Counted from the first letter of the stretch, positions 44,589 to 53,337 are shown. The stretch is DNA of 64,000 nt from Saprospiraceae bacterium (GCA_016714025.1 JADJOB010000001.1:682001-746000); one strand, 5' to 3'. Notes: generated by a model not told the origin, from the letters alone. Program-made: numbers and translations.

Positions 44589-45986
44589 ATGGTTTATTCA
44601 ATAAAATTTGGAACGGACGGCTGGAGGGCAATCATTGCTAAAGATTACACCGTCGAAAATGTTCGCCGCATTGCTGCTGGTACTTTGACCTGGATGCTTA
44701 AGAAAGCCTATAAACGGGTGGTCATCGGTTTTGATTGTCGTTTTGGCGGACCCATGTTTCAGGAAGAAATTGTTAACGTTCTCGCACAGGGAGGAATTGA
44801 GTGTTTGATCAATAAGAATTTTGTAAGCACTCCGATGATTTCTTTGGCTGTGGTGAATCACCAAGCAGACCTGGGAATTGTAATTACAGCAAGTCACAAT
44901 CCGCCAGGCTACAATGGATACAAATTAAAATCTTCTTATGGCGGACCAACAATTCCCGCAGATATTGCTGAACTGGAAGCCATGATCCCCGATCGGGTTG
45001 AGATGAACTCTTTATCGAGCATCGAAGGCAATGTCAAATTTAAAGAGCCGATACTTATTGATGCGGAAACAGAATATCTGGATCACATTTACAAGTCATT
45101 TGATATTGCTCAAATTCGCAGTAAAAATAAAATTGCGTACGATGCCATGTTTGGCGCTGGTCAAAACGTGATGAAAAAATTATTTCCCGAAATGAAAGCT
45201 TTTCATTGCGAGCACAATCCGGGATTTCAGAACAGAGCGCCAGAGCCGATCTTAAAAAATTTATTGGAAATCCAAAAATTTCTTCAAAGCAATCCTGGTC
45301 AATATATTGGGATCGCAAATGACGGAGATGCTGACCGACTGGCCATGTTGGATGAACATGGCAACATGATCGATTCTCATCACATTCTTTTGTTATTAAT
45401 GCATTATCTGGCTGGCTTTAAAAAAATGCAAGGTGCTGCAGTAGTTAGTTGTTCAGTGACCAATAAGTTACAACGATTGGCAGCCCATTACAATATGAAA
45501 TGCATTATTACTAAAATCGGATTCAAATACATTTCAGAATACATGATCACCGAAGATGTATTAGTTGCCGGAGAAGAATCCGGTGGATTGGCAATTAAAG
45601 GACACATCCCGGAACGAGATGGTATTTTTATTGCTTTGACCATTTTACAGTTTATGGCAGAAACCGGTAAAAGCATTACCCAATTAATTGAAGAAGTGTA
45701 TTCGATCGTTAGGCCTTTTGCATACGATCGGCTTGATTTACATTTAACCGATCTGCAAATTGCAGAAATCAAGGAGGAATTAAAAAAAGAAAAAACGAAC
45801 TGGGGTCCTTTACAAGTTAGACGCTTCGAGAATTTAGATGGTGCTAAATATTATTTTGAAGACGATGCATGGATGATGATTCGGACTTCAGGAACAGAAC
45901 CTGTTTTACGTATTTATGCACAAGGGAAAGATATGGAAGAAGTTCAACGGATTCTCAGTGTTACGCGCGCTGAATTGAATGTCTGA
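44589..45986 (+). CDS. Alpha-D-phosphohexomutase (phosphoglucomutase/phosphomannomutase)
   Basis: The 465-residue protein has the four domain signatures: catalytic Ser loop TASHNPPG (S102), metal loop NDGDADRLA, sugar-binding loop GEESGGLA and phosphate-binding loop RTSGTEPVLRIY. It interconverts 1- and 6-phosphates of glucose or mannose. The specificity within the superfamily is not decided. Its last 26 bases overlap the convergent GNAT gene. Confidence 0.93.
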   Translation: MVYSIKFGTDGWRAIIAKDYTVENVRRIAAGTLTWMLKKAYKRVVIGFDCRFGGPMFQEEIVNVLAQGGIECLINKNFVSTPMISLAVVNHQADLGIVITASHNPPGYNGYKLKSSYGGPTIPADIAELEAMIPDRVEMNSLSSIEGNVKFKEPILIDAETEYLDHIYKSFDIAQIRSKNKIAYDAMFGAGQNVMKKLFPEMKAFHCEHNPGFQNRAPEPILKNLLEIQKFLQSNPGQYIGIANDGDADRLAMLDEHGNMIDSHHILLLLMHYLAGFKKMQGAAVVSCSVTNKLQRLAAHYNMKCIITKIGFKYISEYMITEDVLVAGEESGGLAIKGHIPERDGIFIALTILQFMAETGKSITQLIEEVYSIVRPFAYDRLDLHLTDLQIAEIKEELKKEKTNWGPLQVRRFENLDGAKYYFEDDAWMMIRTSGTEPVLRIYAQGKDMEEVQRILSVTRAELNV

Positions 45987-46419
45987 TCATTGCCAAATGT
46001 GGAATATTATCTTCCAGATATTCTGATCCAATTTTATCAAATCCAAACGCTTCATAAAATGCAACGAGATAGGCTTGTGCAGAAATTTTAATATTATATC
46101 CAGGAAACAGCGCTTCGCATGCTTTGATACTTTCAGTCATCACTAATTTTCCAAGTCCGCTGCCTCTAAAATTTACATGCGTAGCTACGCGTCCGATAGA
46201 AGCATAATTTGTATATGAAATACCTGGCGGAACCAGTCGGGTAACTGCTATTAAGGTTTCCCCTTCCCAGATCATTACATGGTAGCTCACTAGATCTTTG
46301 TCATCCAATTCAGGATAAGGACAATTTTGTTCGACAATAAACACATTGATCCGCAATTGAATCAAGCGATATAATTCCAATCGTTCTAACTCATTAAAAT
46401 GTTTAATTTGAATGTTCAT
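45961..46419 (-). CDS. ElaA-like GNAT acetyltransferase
   Basis: From the ATG at 46419 the protein has 152 residues and begins MNIQIKHFNELERLELYRLIQLR. VFIVEQNCPYPELDDKD is the ElaA-family block. The acetyl-CoA loop is VNFRGSGLGKLVM, preceded by ASIGRVATH. A longer frame upstream would cross the terminator at 46443-46473 and is rejected. The substrate is unknown. The gene overlaps the 3' end of the phosphohexomutase on the other strand by 26 bases. Confidence 0.88.
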   Translation of the reverse strand: MNIQIKHFNELERLELYRLIQLRINVFIVEQNCPYPELDDKDLVSYHVMIWEGETLIAVTRLVPPGISYTNYASIGRVATHVNFRGSGLGKLVMTESIKACEALFPGYNIKISAQAYLVAFYEAFGFDKIGSEYLEDNIPHLAMIRHSIQRA

Positions 46420-46442
46420 GCACACGTTATAGGCTGCAATAT

Positions 46443-46473
46443 AAAAAAAATGTCCCTCCTTTGCAGGAGAGAC
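46443..46473 (-). terminator. Intrinsic terminator after the vanadium-haloperoxidase operon
   Basis: On the reverse strand GTCTCTCC pairs with GGAGGGAC (eight pairs, one G-U) around a TGCAAA loop, followed by an A/T run with eight T. It lies about 90 bases after the haloperoxidase stop and about 25 bases before the ElaA-like start. It could therefore end the upstream transcript or act as an attenuator for the ElaA-like gene. Confidence 0.8.
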
Positions 46474-46559
46474 ACCAAGGGTTTTGTTTACTCTTATATT
46501 CGAATCCCTTACAAAATAAAAAGCCTTAATTATAAAACGAGTTTCATAGGGCAATAAAA

Positions 46560-48101
46560 TTATTCAGCTCCATCAACTTTAGCAATTGCTAGTGTTGCTT
46601 CGGCTACTTTCTTTCCCAAAATCAAACCAGCTTCGCAATCAAAGCGATAATGAATGCCGGCAAAAATCCTAGACTCCGTAGCTTCGTTTGCATATGCATT
46701 AAATGTTGCGGCTTGCGATGGAAAGAAATGGGACAATACGTCTGCGGCTGCTGATGAAAAAGTAGAATGGCCTGATACATAACTAGGAAAATTGGGTGTT
46801 CCCAAAATCGTTTTAAATCCTGGCATGGTTTCAACAGGTCTTGGATAATGATAAAAATATTTTGCATCCCAACAAGCAATTCCTGCATCTTGAATGGCCA
46901 TATTCATATAAGCCAATACTCTTGCAGAACGAACCGGACTTAATTTGGCACTGAAAATCTGATCGCAGGCAAAACGATTCCAGTGACCGGGAGGTGTATA
47001 CGTTCCCAGGCCATCTGCCCACCAATTCGCAATTTTACGTTGATCGGTTGTTAAATCATCAGAAATTTTTCTCAATTCATCTGCTGCAACATTAAATTCA
47101 GCTGAACCGGGTTTAGGTGGTACCGGAGGTCTGATCGCTGCAATGTTTGAAACAGCCCAGGTTTTTACTTTACTAAAATATGGGGTAATACCAACAGGTC
47201 TCGGAGGTATTTCTTGATTAGTCCATGACCATCCAAAAGTGTTGAATGCAAGTTGTTTTAAAGAATCCGATATTGGTTTTGGTGTTTGTGCAGCGCCCAT
47301 TCCATCGGTTTTAGCCCGGGCCAATGCTACTTTTGCAACTTCTTCTCCTAATAATTTTCCTGCGTCCACATCACTTTGCACGTTTAATCCAGCCCATAAA
47401 AAGCTATTACGGCATTCATCTCCTTTTTTAATCAGATAGTCTTTTTCCAAAGGAAATAAAGCCGTCAACATGGCTTGTGAAACAGAAGCAATGGTTGCTC
47501 CGTCAGAAGGATAGGATGGAATATTTGCTTTTGGAAACAATTGAGGGATGCTTGCATCGTTTACAACGGGTTCTGTGCGGTTGTATTTAAATTTATAATG
47601 CCAGCAAGAAATCATTGCATCAAATTGCGCAACAGCCAAATAAGCAAAGGCACGGCACGAATACGGCGGATGTGCAAATGGGAATAAAGGGTATTTATCA
47701 GGGGTTGCCGCATTGGGTCCAGGATAACTGCCATCTGCATTGGGTGCAGGCGCAAGATTGTATTTTGCAGCTAAATCTCTTGCAATTTCATTCCAACGCA
47801 AAATCGGATTATTAGTCCAATATTTAACTGCGTTTTTTTGATCTCCGGTTAAATTGGAAGTGGAACTTTTTAAAGCATTCAATTCAGCTTTATATTCAGT
47901 TGATGAAACATCGTTTGGAGCTGCAATAGCAATTTGTTCGTTGCCAGTCAGCAAGATTGCTTTCCAGTCACCAGCGGTGTTATCTGAATTCTCAAATGAA
48001 TATGCATCAAATGATACATTTTGAGGGATATCCTCATCACATGAAATGAGAAAGCTCAAAAAAAACAAAGTCACTAAAAAAGGTATTTTTAAATTTTTCA
48101 T
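46560..48101 (-). CDS. Vanadium-dependent haloperoxidase/PAP2-family lipoprotein with internal duplication
   Basis: The 513-residue lipoprotein (lipobox FLISC, Cys about 21) has a complete vanadate/phosphate site in its C-terminal half: K414 and R421 (KYFYHYPR, same K-x6-R spacing as chloroperoxidase), S443-G444-H445 (SYVSGHSTF) and R478-x5-H484 (RIFAGIH). The N-terminal half (about 80-285) is a diverged copy with matching landmarks (LTGDQ/LTTDQ, IPSYPSDG for FPSYVSGH, VDAGKLLGEEVA for CEAGLILGKKVA) but no SGH. The protein is either a haloperoxidase or an acid phosphatase; the sequence cannot separate these. Its start overlaps the stop of the barrel gene (ATGA). Confidence 0.9.
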   Translation of the reverse strand: MKNLKIPFLVTLFFLSFLISCDEDIPQNVSFDAYSFENSDNTAGDWKAILLTGNEQIAIAAPNDVSSTEYKAELNALKSSTSNLTGDQKNAVKYWTNNPILRWNEIARDLAAKYNLAPAPNADGSYPGPNAATPDKYPLFPFAHPPYSCRAFAYLAVAQFDAMISCWHYKFKYNRTEPVVNDASIPQLFPKANIPSYPSDGATIASVSQAMLTALFPLEKDYLIKKGDECRNSFLWAGLNVQSDVDAGKLLGEEVAKVALARAKTDGMGAAQTPKPISDSLKQLAFNTFGWSWTNQEIPPRPVGITPYFSKVKTWAVSNIAAIRPPVPPKPGSAEFNVAADELRKISDDLTTDQRKIANWWADGLGTYTPPGHWNRFACDQIFSAKLSPVRSARVLAYMNMAIQDAGIACWDAKYFYHYPRPVETMPGFKTILGTPNFPSYVSGHSTFSSAAADVLSHFFPSQAATFNAYANEATESRIFAGIHYRFDCEAGLILGKKVAEATLAIAKVDGAE

Positions 48102-49057
48102 TGTTGTACATTTTTTGATTTACAAATTCCAAATTGGTAGAGGATGCCCCCCATAAATGAAGTTGATTTGCCAACATTTCTTCCTTCTAATACCTGACCG
48201 TAATTTGCAATTACTCCAAAGCCATTTGTTTTAGGAATAAAATATTGAACTTGTGCCTGAATACTGCTTACTTCCATATTGTTTGAAATAAAACCAGCGT
48301 CTTGTCTTCTGATGTCAAAACCACCAATGGTATTAAAAATCTCATAACTCACATCCAGTTTCAGACTTCTATTAAATAACCATTGACCTACCGTAAATAA
48401 AGAATGATTTGCATTGGGTACATCTACCTTATTGGTATAATTTCCGTGTGTGTCATAATAATAATCGCGCTCAATGGTCGATGTACCTCTTTTAAAATAA
48501 GCTCCACTTACCCGTACATAGGTACCAAAATCAAATAAATATTGAAGCATCAAACGAGCTTGACCCTCTGTGCAGCCTAAGCCTAAATTAAAAGGAGCAT
48601 AATCCGGCAAATAATTTGAAATTGGAAATGATAATCCCAAGACACCCAGTGTGGTAAATGTTCCAGGGCCTAGTTCTTTTTTAAACAACTCTGCCTTCGC
48701 CCATAAACCTAAGTCTTGCAGTCCTTTTGCACCTTTAAATTGTCCTCCGGAAGGTTCTGTTGTTACATAAGGTACATTGAATAAAAAATTAATCTTTTCA
48801 GTAATTCCCACAGCAGCCATAAGGTTGTAAGTATTTCTGGTTAATTCACCAATGTTGCCATTGTTTCTAAGCAGTGTGCCTTCCCAATATTCATCCCATT
48901 TATCCTGGTTAAACATAGCGGCAACACAAATACGTTTTCCTTCCATCATGACTGCATCTGTTGGACTTTGTGCAGTTCCTGAATTCGGCAAACTGATCAT
49001 TGTATTTACAAATATGCATAGCATACCTATAAATGATCTTGGTTGAGTAAAATTCAT
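48098..49057 (-). CDS. Outer-membrane beta-barrel protein, MetA-like transporter type
   Basis: From the ATG at 49057 the protein is 319 residues with a signal peptide (about 1-30). The rest shows alternating strands with aromatic girdles (NFLFNVPYV, GLGCTEGQARLMLQYLFDF, YVRVSGAYF, VQYFIPKTNG) like the outer-membrane family related to phenol-degradation MetA. A channel for hydrophobic compounds or a similar role is possible. The stop overlaps the start of the haloperoxidase gene by 4 bases, so both proteins are probably made together. An in-frame ATG at 49090 would put 11 residues before the signal peptide. Confidence 0.7.
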   Translation of the reverse strand: MNFTQPRSFIGMLCIFVNTMISLPNSGTAQSPTDAVMMEGKRICVAAMFNQDKWDEYWEGTLLRNNGNIGELTRNTYNLMAAVGITEKINFLFNVPYVTTEPSGGQFKGAKGLQDLGLWAKAELFKKELGPGTFTTLGVLGLSFPISNYLPDYAPFNLGLGCTEGQARLMLQYLFDFGTYVRVSGAYFKRGTSTIERDYYYDTHGNYTNKVDVPNANHSLFTVGQWLFNRSLKLDVSYEIFNTIGGFDIRRQDAGFISNNMEVSSIQAQVQYFIPKTNGFGVIANYGQVLEGRNVGKSTSFMGGILYQFGICKSKNVQQ

Positions 49058-49484
49058 TTTAAATAATTTTAAGCATTTACTAATATTCAAATAAGAGCTC
49101 GCAGGCTTTTATCCGAGTTCCATTAAAAGAGGCGTAAAAGTAAATGCAGAAGTATGGAGTACTTATTAGCTTATTCTAATTCGGCTGAATTGTGGATAAA
49201 CAGTAATAAATAATTGATGAACTCTAATAAATACCTCCAGAAATCCAAATCTGATGCTAGAATATATTAATAATCAGTCATTTGTATTTCAAGGGTTTGC
49301 TATACCATTTGATGACTGACCAATTTATGATTTTTAAAATATGAATACACTGTTGATTTCCCAGGAGTATGAGATCAGATTTTTTAAAATTACGGAATCT
49401 AATAATTCAAACTACAATAAAAAATACCCGGAATGTACTTTTTGTCTGGTCAAAAATCAGCTGATGGAAACCAGCAAATTGTAT
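49058..49484. other. Intergenic stretch without a convincing gene
   Basis: The 427 bases between the MetA-like barrel gene and the DUF5777 gene hold no recognised RNA, terminator or promoter with a good match. A 50-codon forward frame (49341-49493) overlaps the end of the DUF5777 gene and encodes a peptide with a CTFC motif; I do not consider it supported. Confidence 0.4.
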
Positions 49485-50366
49485 TTATTTTGAAAGTGTA
49501 AAAACCCTGGAGATATTAAAGCCAAAATGAATTTGGCCTTTGGACCAACGGTCCGGTGATTCAGCAATAAAACCTTTATAAATCATGGCCGTGGCATTAG
49601 TAAAATGCAATTGAAAAACATGGCCTCCGGTTTCAATATCAAAGCCTATTGATAAAGGTGCATATAAATTGGGTTCTAACTGGTTTGGTAAAATATAAAA
49701 ATATTCCAAGTTTAATGATGTCCGCTTGGTCAATTTTTGGCGAAACCCAACTCCTACACTCAGGATATCATTATGATCTGATTCCAACTTTACCAAATTA
49801 CGATGTACCAAAGTAGGCATAAGCTGCAAGCTGAAGCCATCAGAAAATTTTCTTGCTAGTAATATCTGATAACTGTAATACAATCTGCTTGAAAAATAAT
49901 TTTTCCTTTTGGTATCAGAAAAAGGAGTGGTTTTAGCCTCAACAGAAGAAAAAACAGAAATAGATAATGGCACCTGTTTCTTACCAGAACTTTGTCGTAA
50001 AATTCTAAATTTAAAATAAGCATCAAGTGCTTTATCCAAACTTGACCTTCCAAATCCCAGCATCAGTCGGTTGCTTACACCATACTCAACACCCAACCGG
50101 ATGGAAGCTCCATCCAATCCAAAAAAATCGGAAACACCGTTATCGATAGATGCAAAACGGTGTTGTATTTTTATATCCAACACGCCTCGTGCTGTATTTT
50201 CAATACTTTGGCTGTTAATAATCCGCGTACTTTTAAAACTAGCAGTGGTTAAATACGTGTGAGCATCTTTACCTAATAAACTCAATAAATCTTCTTGTGA
50301 AAACAAAGGCAAAAAGACCCAACACAGTCCAATAACTAATAAAAAGCGAAATGGACCCAAAATCAT
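49485..50366 (-). CDS. DUF5777 family beta-barrel protein
   Basis: The 293-residue protein has a signal peptide (about 1-23) and barrel strands. Features that fit DUF5777 are STRIINSQSIENTARGVLDIKIQHRF in short form (key residues SIE and IQHRF, about 47-71), FFGLDGASIRLGVEYG and IGFDIETGGHVFQLHFTN. Genes of this family in Bacteroidota lie beside YceI and cytochrome genes, as here. Location in the outer membrane is expected. Last gene of a five-gene operon; starts right after the YceI stop (1 base between). Confidence 0.85.
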   Translation of the reverse strand: MILGPFRFLLVIGLCWVFLPLFSQEDLLSLLGKDAHTYLTTASFKSTRIINSQSIENTARGVLDIKIQHRFASIDNGVSDFFGLDGASIRLGVEYGVSNRLMLGFGRSSLDKALDAYFKFRILRQSSGKKQVPLSISVFSSVEAKTTPFSDTKRKNYFSSRLYYSYQILLARKFSDGFSLQLMPTLVHRNLVKLESDHNDILSVGVGFRQKLTKRTSLNLEYFYILPNQLEPNLYAPLSIGFDIETGGHVFQLHFTNATAMIYKGFIAESPDRWSKGQIHFGFNISRVFTLSK

Positions 50367-50367
50367 T

Positions 50368-50919
50368 TTAAAGATTCAGCGGGTTATAATCCACTTTTAC
50401 AGTAATTGCAACTTCATTGGAAACATTATTTTTAACGACAGCCGGAATTTTAATATCAAAATCGCTACACTTAACGGTAAACTTAGCGTTTGCATGAATT
50501 CCTTTCGCATCAACTACAAATTCTGCGGGTACTGTGATAGGTTTTGTAACACCATGCATAATCATATCGCCCTGGATCATGACTTTATAAGTGCCGGCAA
50601 CAGCTAGATTTAATTTTGCAACATCTTGTATGGTGCCTTTGAATACTGTTTTTGGGAATTTGGTAGACTCCATATAATTTTCATTAAAATGGTCTTGCAT
50701 CAAAGCCTTTTCAAATACGAAAGCGTTATTTAATGCTGCAAATTCTATTTTTCCACTTGTCAAATCAAATACAGTAGATGCGGTTGAATTGACAGCTTCA
50801 ATTTTTTCTATGGGAGAATCCGAATGAAATTTCAAGACTGCATTTTTAGAAAAATACTTTTGTGCGTGTCCAAACTGAACACATAAAATCAAAACACATA
50901 TTGCTTTTAAAATTTTCAT
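50368..50919 (-). CDS. YceI-family lipocalin-like protein
   Basis: The 183-residue protein has a signal peptide (about 1-19) and a YceI domain: KFHSDSPIEKIEA, FNENYMESTKFPKTVFKG, GDMIMHGVTKPI and DFDIKIPAVVKNNVSNEVAI. YceI proteins are periplasmic barrels that bind isoprenoid-type lipids such as quinones. A paralogue lies at 56177-56731, sharing HFNENYMES and SNE near the C-terminus. Located between the OB-fold and DUF5777 genes in the operon. Confidence 0.92.
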   Translation of the reverse strand: MKILKAICVLILCVQFGHAQKYFSKNAVLKFHSDSPIEKIEAVNSTASTVFDLTSGKIEFAALNNAFVFEKALMQDHFNENYMESTKFPKTVFKGTIQDVAKLNLAVAGTYKVMIQGDMIMHGVTKPITVPAEFVVDAKGIHANAKFTVKCSDFDIKIPAVVKNNVSNEVAITVKVDYNPLNL

Positions 50920-50938
50920 ATCTATTGTTATTATTTAA

Positions 50939-51358
50939 TTATTTATTTAAACAAACCACTTGATTTAAAACGATATCCATCAGTTTACCGGAACAAAGAC
51001 CCTGAACTCTGACCTGGGCACCTTTTTTTCCATACTTCAAAGCCTCTTTAACAAATCGAGGATCCATTTCACATTGAATATTGACCATTTCACTTCCTGT
51101 TTTTAAAGTCCACAGCGTTTTATTTTCAATTGTTTGAATGTCTATAATTTCGGCTTCCAATTCAACGATTTTATTCAGGTATTTGTTCAATGCTTTTACT
51201 TCATCGGTGTCAAACTCTAATATCCATTCATCTGGTTTGACTACAAATTCAGCCTTTTGGTTTAATAAATTTTTATGCGGTTTATTATATGTGCTGTAGA
51301 CATAAAAGCCCGCAATACAAAATATGATTAAACTGATACCCAAATAATACTTCTTCAT
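50939..51358 (-). CDS. OB-fold protein, tRNA_anti-like, membrane anchored
   Basis: From the ATG at 51358 the protein is 139 residues with an N-terminal membrane anchor (about 4-21, LGISLIIFCIAGFYVY). The rest contains VELEAEIIDIQTIENKTLWTLK, IQCEMDP and GAQVRVQGLCSG, an OB-fold of the tRNA_anti-like type. Such domains in the periplasm are not RNA-binding enzymes, as far as is known. Its place among heme proteins and YceI suggests a helper in the same envelope process. Four bases separate it from the cytochrome gene upstream. Confidence 0.78.
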   Translation of the reverse strand: MKKYYLGISLIIFCIAGFYVYSTYNKPHKNLLNQKAEFVVKPDEWILEFDTDEVKALNKYLNKIVELEAEIIDIQTIENKTLWTLKTGSEMVNIQCEMDPRFVKEALKYGKKGAQVRVQGLCSGKLMDIVLNQVVCLNK

Positions 51359-51362
51359 ATAA

Positions 51363-51728
51363 TTAATTATTCTTTCTTCCTTGATTAATCCAGGCTTCCA
51401 AGATGCCAATTTCACAATCCGGCATTTTATCAGCTCCTTGTGGCATTGCCAAAAATCCACCTTCCCGCTTTATAGCACCTAAAAACTTTCCCTTCTCAAT
51501 AAAATTTACTAAATCCAAATATCCTTCAAATTCATAAACGGAAACCGTATTATTATTTCCATGGCAAACATAACAGCGATTTTGTAAAATAGGATTCACA
51601 TCTAAATTATAACTTACATTTAACGTGTCGCAAAGCTCAGGATTTGGGTATAGATGCTCTTCAGAATCGTAAAAACAAGATTCCAAGCTTAAAACAAGGA
51701 TAGCAAAGCCAATCAGTATTCTTAGCAT
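51363..51728 (-). CDS. Small mono-heme c-type cytochrome lipoprotein
   Basis: The 121-residue protein has a lipobox (SLESC, Cys about 18) and one heme motif C52-x-x-C55-H56 (CYVCHG). The C-terminal block LAMPQGADKMPDCEIGILEAWINQG gives the axial Met and the WI.QG ending of planctomycete-type cytochrome domains. It should sit on the periplasmic face of a membrane. It is 3 bases downstream of the larger cytochrome gene; both end with a similar EAWI(N/S)QG motif, which shows they are related. Confidence 0.85.
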   Translation of the reverse strand: MLRILIGFAILVLSLESCFYDSEEHLYPNPELCDTLNVSYNLDVNPILQNRCYVCHGNNNTVSVYEFEGYLDLVNFIEKGKFLGAIKREGGFLAMPQGADKMPDCEIGILEAWINQGRKNN

Positions 51729-51731
51729 GAA

Positions 51732-52460
51732 TTAATTATTTAGGAGGCCCTGGCTTATCCAGGCTTCGATTTTTAAAATTGAACAGGCATCCAGCTTTTT
51801 ACCACCTTTTGGCATCTGTACACAGCCAATTTTCCAATTAATTACACATACCAGGCTCCCGTCTAAAGCAATCCGTTTTACTTCATTATAATTTGTCAAA
51901 GATAAATTCCCAAGTGGTGGATTTCCTGAATGACAAATTTTGCAATTTGTATTGATTATTGGAGTAATTTCTTTTGAATAGCTCACAGAAATTGTATCAC
52001 AATTTTTAGAATTCGAACAACTGTCATTGGTAGCACCTTGCAAAATCCATTGTGCAATCAGGTTCTTCTGTTCAGTAGTCAATGCATTCATTGGTGGAGG
52101 TGGCATTCGGTCTTTTGGATCAGAATCAATAATTTTATCAAATAGTTTACCACTATTCAAATCAAATGCTTTGACTTTTCCAGTTCGAATAATATTTTCA
52201 TAGCTGTCTAAAATAATGCCCTCTTCATGTTTTAATGCATCATGGCATCCGCTTAATGCACAACTGGAATAAAAAATAGGTGCAATTTGATTTTGAAAAT
52301 AAACTTTCGTACTATCACAAGGATTATTATCAATTGAATTTCCGGTTGTATCCACTGGATTGTTGATTGCAATCTCCGGATCATGAACACAGCCATTGAT
52401 AAAAAAACTTCCTGTTGCCATCAAGGAAACTAAAACTACAATTCTAGGAATCAAGTTCAT
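51732..52460 (-). CDS. Di-heme cytochrome c-like lipoprotein
   Basis: From the ATG at 52460 the protein is 242 residues. The lipobox is FFING-C (Cys about 24). Domain one has an unusual CX4CH motif (SSCALSGCHD) and MPPPPMNALTTEQKNLIAQWI; domain two has CX2CH (CKICHSG) and MPKGGKKLD...EAWISQG. Both are planctomycete-type cytochrome domains. The chosen start agrees with a promoter box at 52476-52483. It is the first gene of the operon, so expression of all five genes depends on it. Confidence 0.85.
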   Translation of the reverse strand: MNLIPRIVVLVSLMATGSFFINGCVHDPEIAINNPVDTTGNSIDNNPCDSTKVYFQNQIAPIFYSSCALSGCHDALKHEEGIILDSYENIIRTGKVKAFDLNSGKLFDKIIDSDPKDRMPPPPMNALTTEQKNLIAQWILQGATNDSCSNSKNCDTISVSYSKEITPIINTNCKICHSGNPPLGNLSLTNYNEVKRIALDGSLVCVINWKIGCVQMPKGGKKLDACSILKIEAWISQGLLNN

Positions 52461-52475
52461 CAGCATACAATACGA

Positions 52476-52503
52476 CAAAATTATTACAGAAATTGCAGGC
52501 AAA
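52476..52503 (-). promoter_or_regulatory. Candidate promoter of the cytochrome/YceI operon
   Basis: On the reverse strand TTTG (52500-52503) is followed after 16 bases by TAATTTTG (52476-52483), which matches TAnnTTTG. The spacing is slightly shorter than usual. The position, between the LytTR regulator gene and the operon, makes it a likely target of that regulator. Confidence 0.45.
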
Positions 52504-52576
52504 CAGTTGGTAAACAACTAAAAAGGCGAATAAGCTGGATGAAGTGGTAAAACGAAGGAATAGGGCAATCATTTGT

Positions 52577-53332
52577 TTATTCCATTCCCGGGATGGTTCC
52601 ACCCAACCAGCGCTTAAATGAACCCGCTTTCTCTGTACTCACCAGGATTTCTTCGTCTAAAACTGGTTTTAAATTAATTTTAATTCGTGATTTAGAATAC
52701 ACTTGCATGTCTTCAATGGCCTTTAGATGCACGATTAATCTTCTGTTAAGTCGAAAATAAGTTTCAGGCGGTAGCATTTCTTCAATTCGATTTAATGACA
52801 AATCGATTGGAAATTTTCTGCCTGCCCAATTATAAATAAGGGTAATTTTCTGATCAGAATAAAAATATGCAATATCCTCCAGTGTCAATATTTTAAGCGA
52901 TTTTCCCATTTTTACTAAAAACCTGGAATTCCGCACATCTTGCTTTTCGGGGGTAGTTTCTATTTTATGAACGGCCAATTCAATAACATGCTTTATTGCG
53001 TGATCCAATTCTTCCATTTTGATTGGTTTCAACAAATAGTCACTCGCTCTGACTTTAATTGCAGGTAATGCAAATTGATCGTATGCCGTTGTAAAAATTA
53101 CCGGACATTCAAATTTAAATCGATCAAATAACTCAAAACTTGTTCCGTCACCTAATTGAATATCAAAAAACAGGATGTCTGCCTGACTGTGTTTTTCCTG
53201 TGCAAAAAACTGTTGGGCTTCTTCTAAGCTACTGAGATTTGCTACCACTTCAATTTGAGGATTTAATTCATTCAGCATCCGGATCAATCGTGCGGATGCT
53301 AACTTTTCATCTTCCAAAATAATTACTCGCAT
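52577..53332 (-). CDS. LytTR-type response regulator
   Basis: The 251-residue protein has a receiver domain (acidic E7-D8-E9, phosphoacceptor D57 in FFDIQLGDG, FTTAYDQ and LLKPIK) and a C-terminal LytTR DNA-binding domain (about 145-245; GKSLKILTLEDIAYFYSDQK in part, FRLNRRLIVHL, VSTEKAGSFKRWLGG). It is partner to the kinase 5 bases upstream. Targets of LytTR regulators typically lie close by; the cytochrome operon follows at once. Confidence 0.95.
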   Translation of the reverse strand: MRVIILEDEKLASARLIRMLNELNPQIEVVANLSSLEEAQQFFAQEKHSQADILFFDIQLGDGTSFELFDRFKFECPVIFTTAYDQFALPAIKVRASDYLLKPIKMEELDHAIKHVIELAVHKIETTPEKQDVRNSRFLVKMGKSLKILTLEDIAYFYSDQKITLIYNWAGRKFPIDLSLNRIEEMLPPETYFRLNRRLIVHLKAIEDMQVYSKSRIKINLKPVLDEEILVSTEKAGSFKRWLGGTIPGME

Positions 53333-53337
53333 GGGTT

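Noticed and set aside
46441..46560. Glycine-riboswitch-like sequence (GGAGAGAC and AAGGG words)
   Set aside because: The conserved core words are not in the right order; the hairpin plus T run is better explained as a terminator.
49341..49493. Fifty-codon forward frame before the DUF5777 stop
   Set aside because: Short, overlaps the DUF5777 gene on the other strand, no recognisable motif apart from one CTFC.
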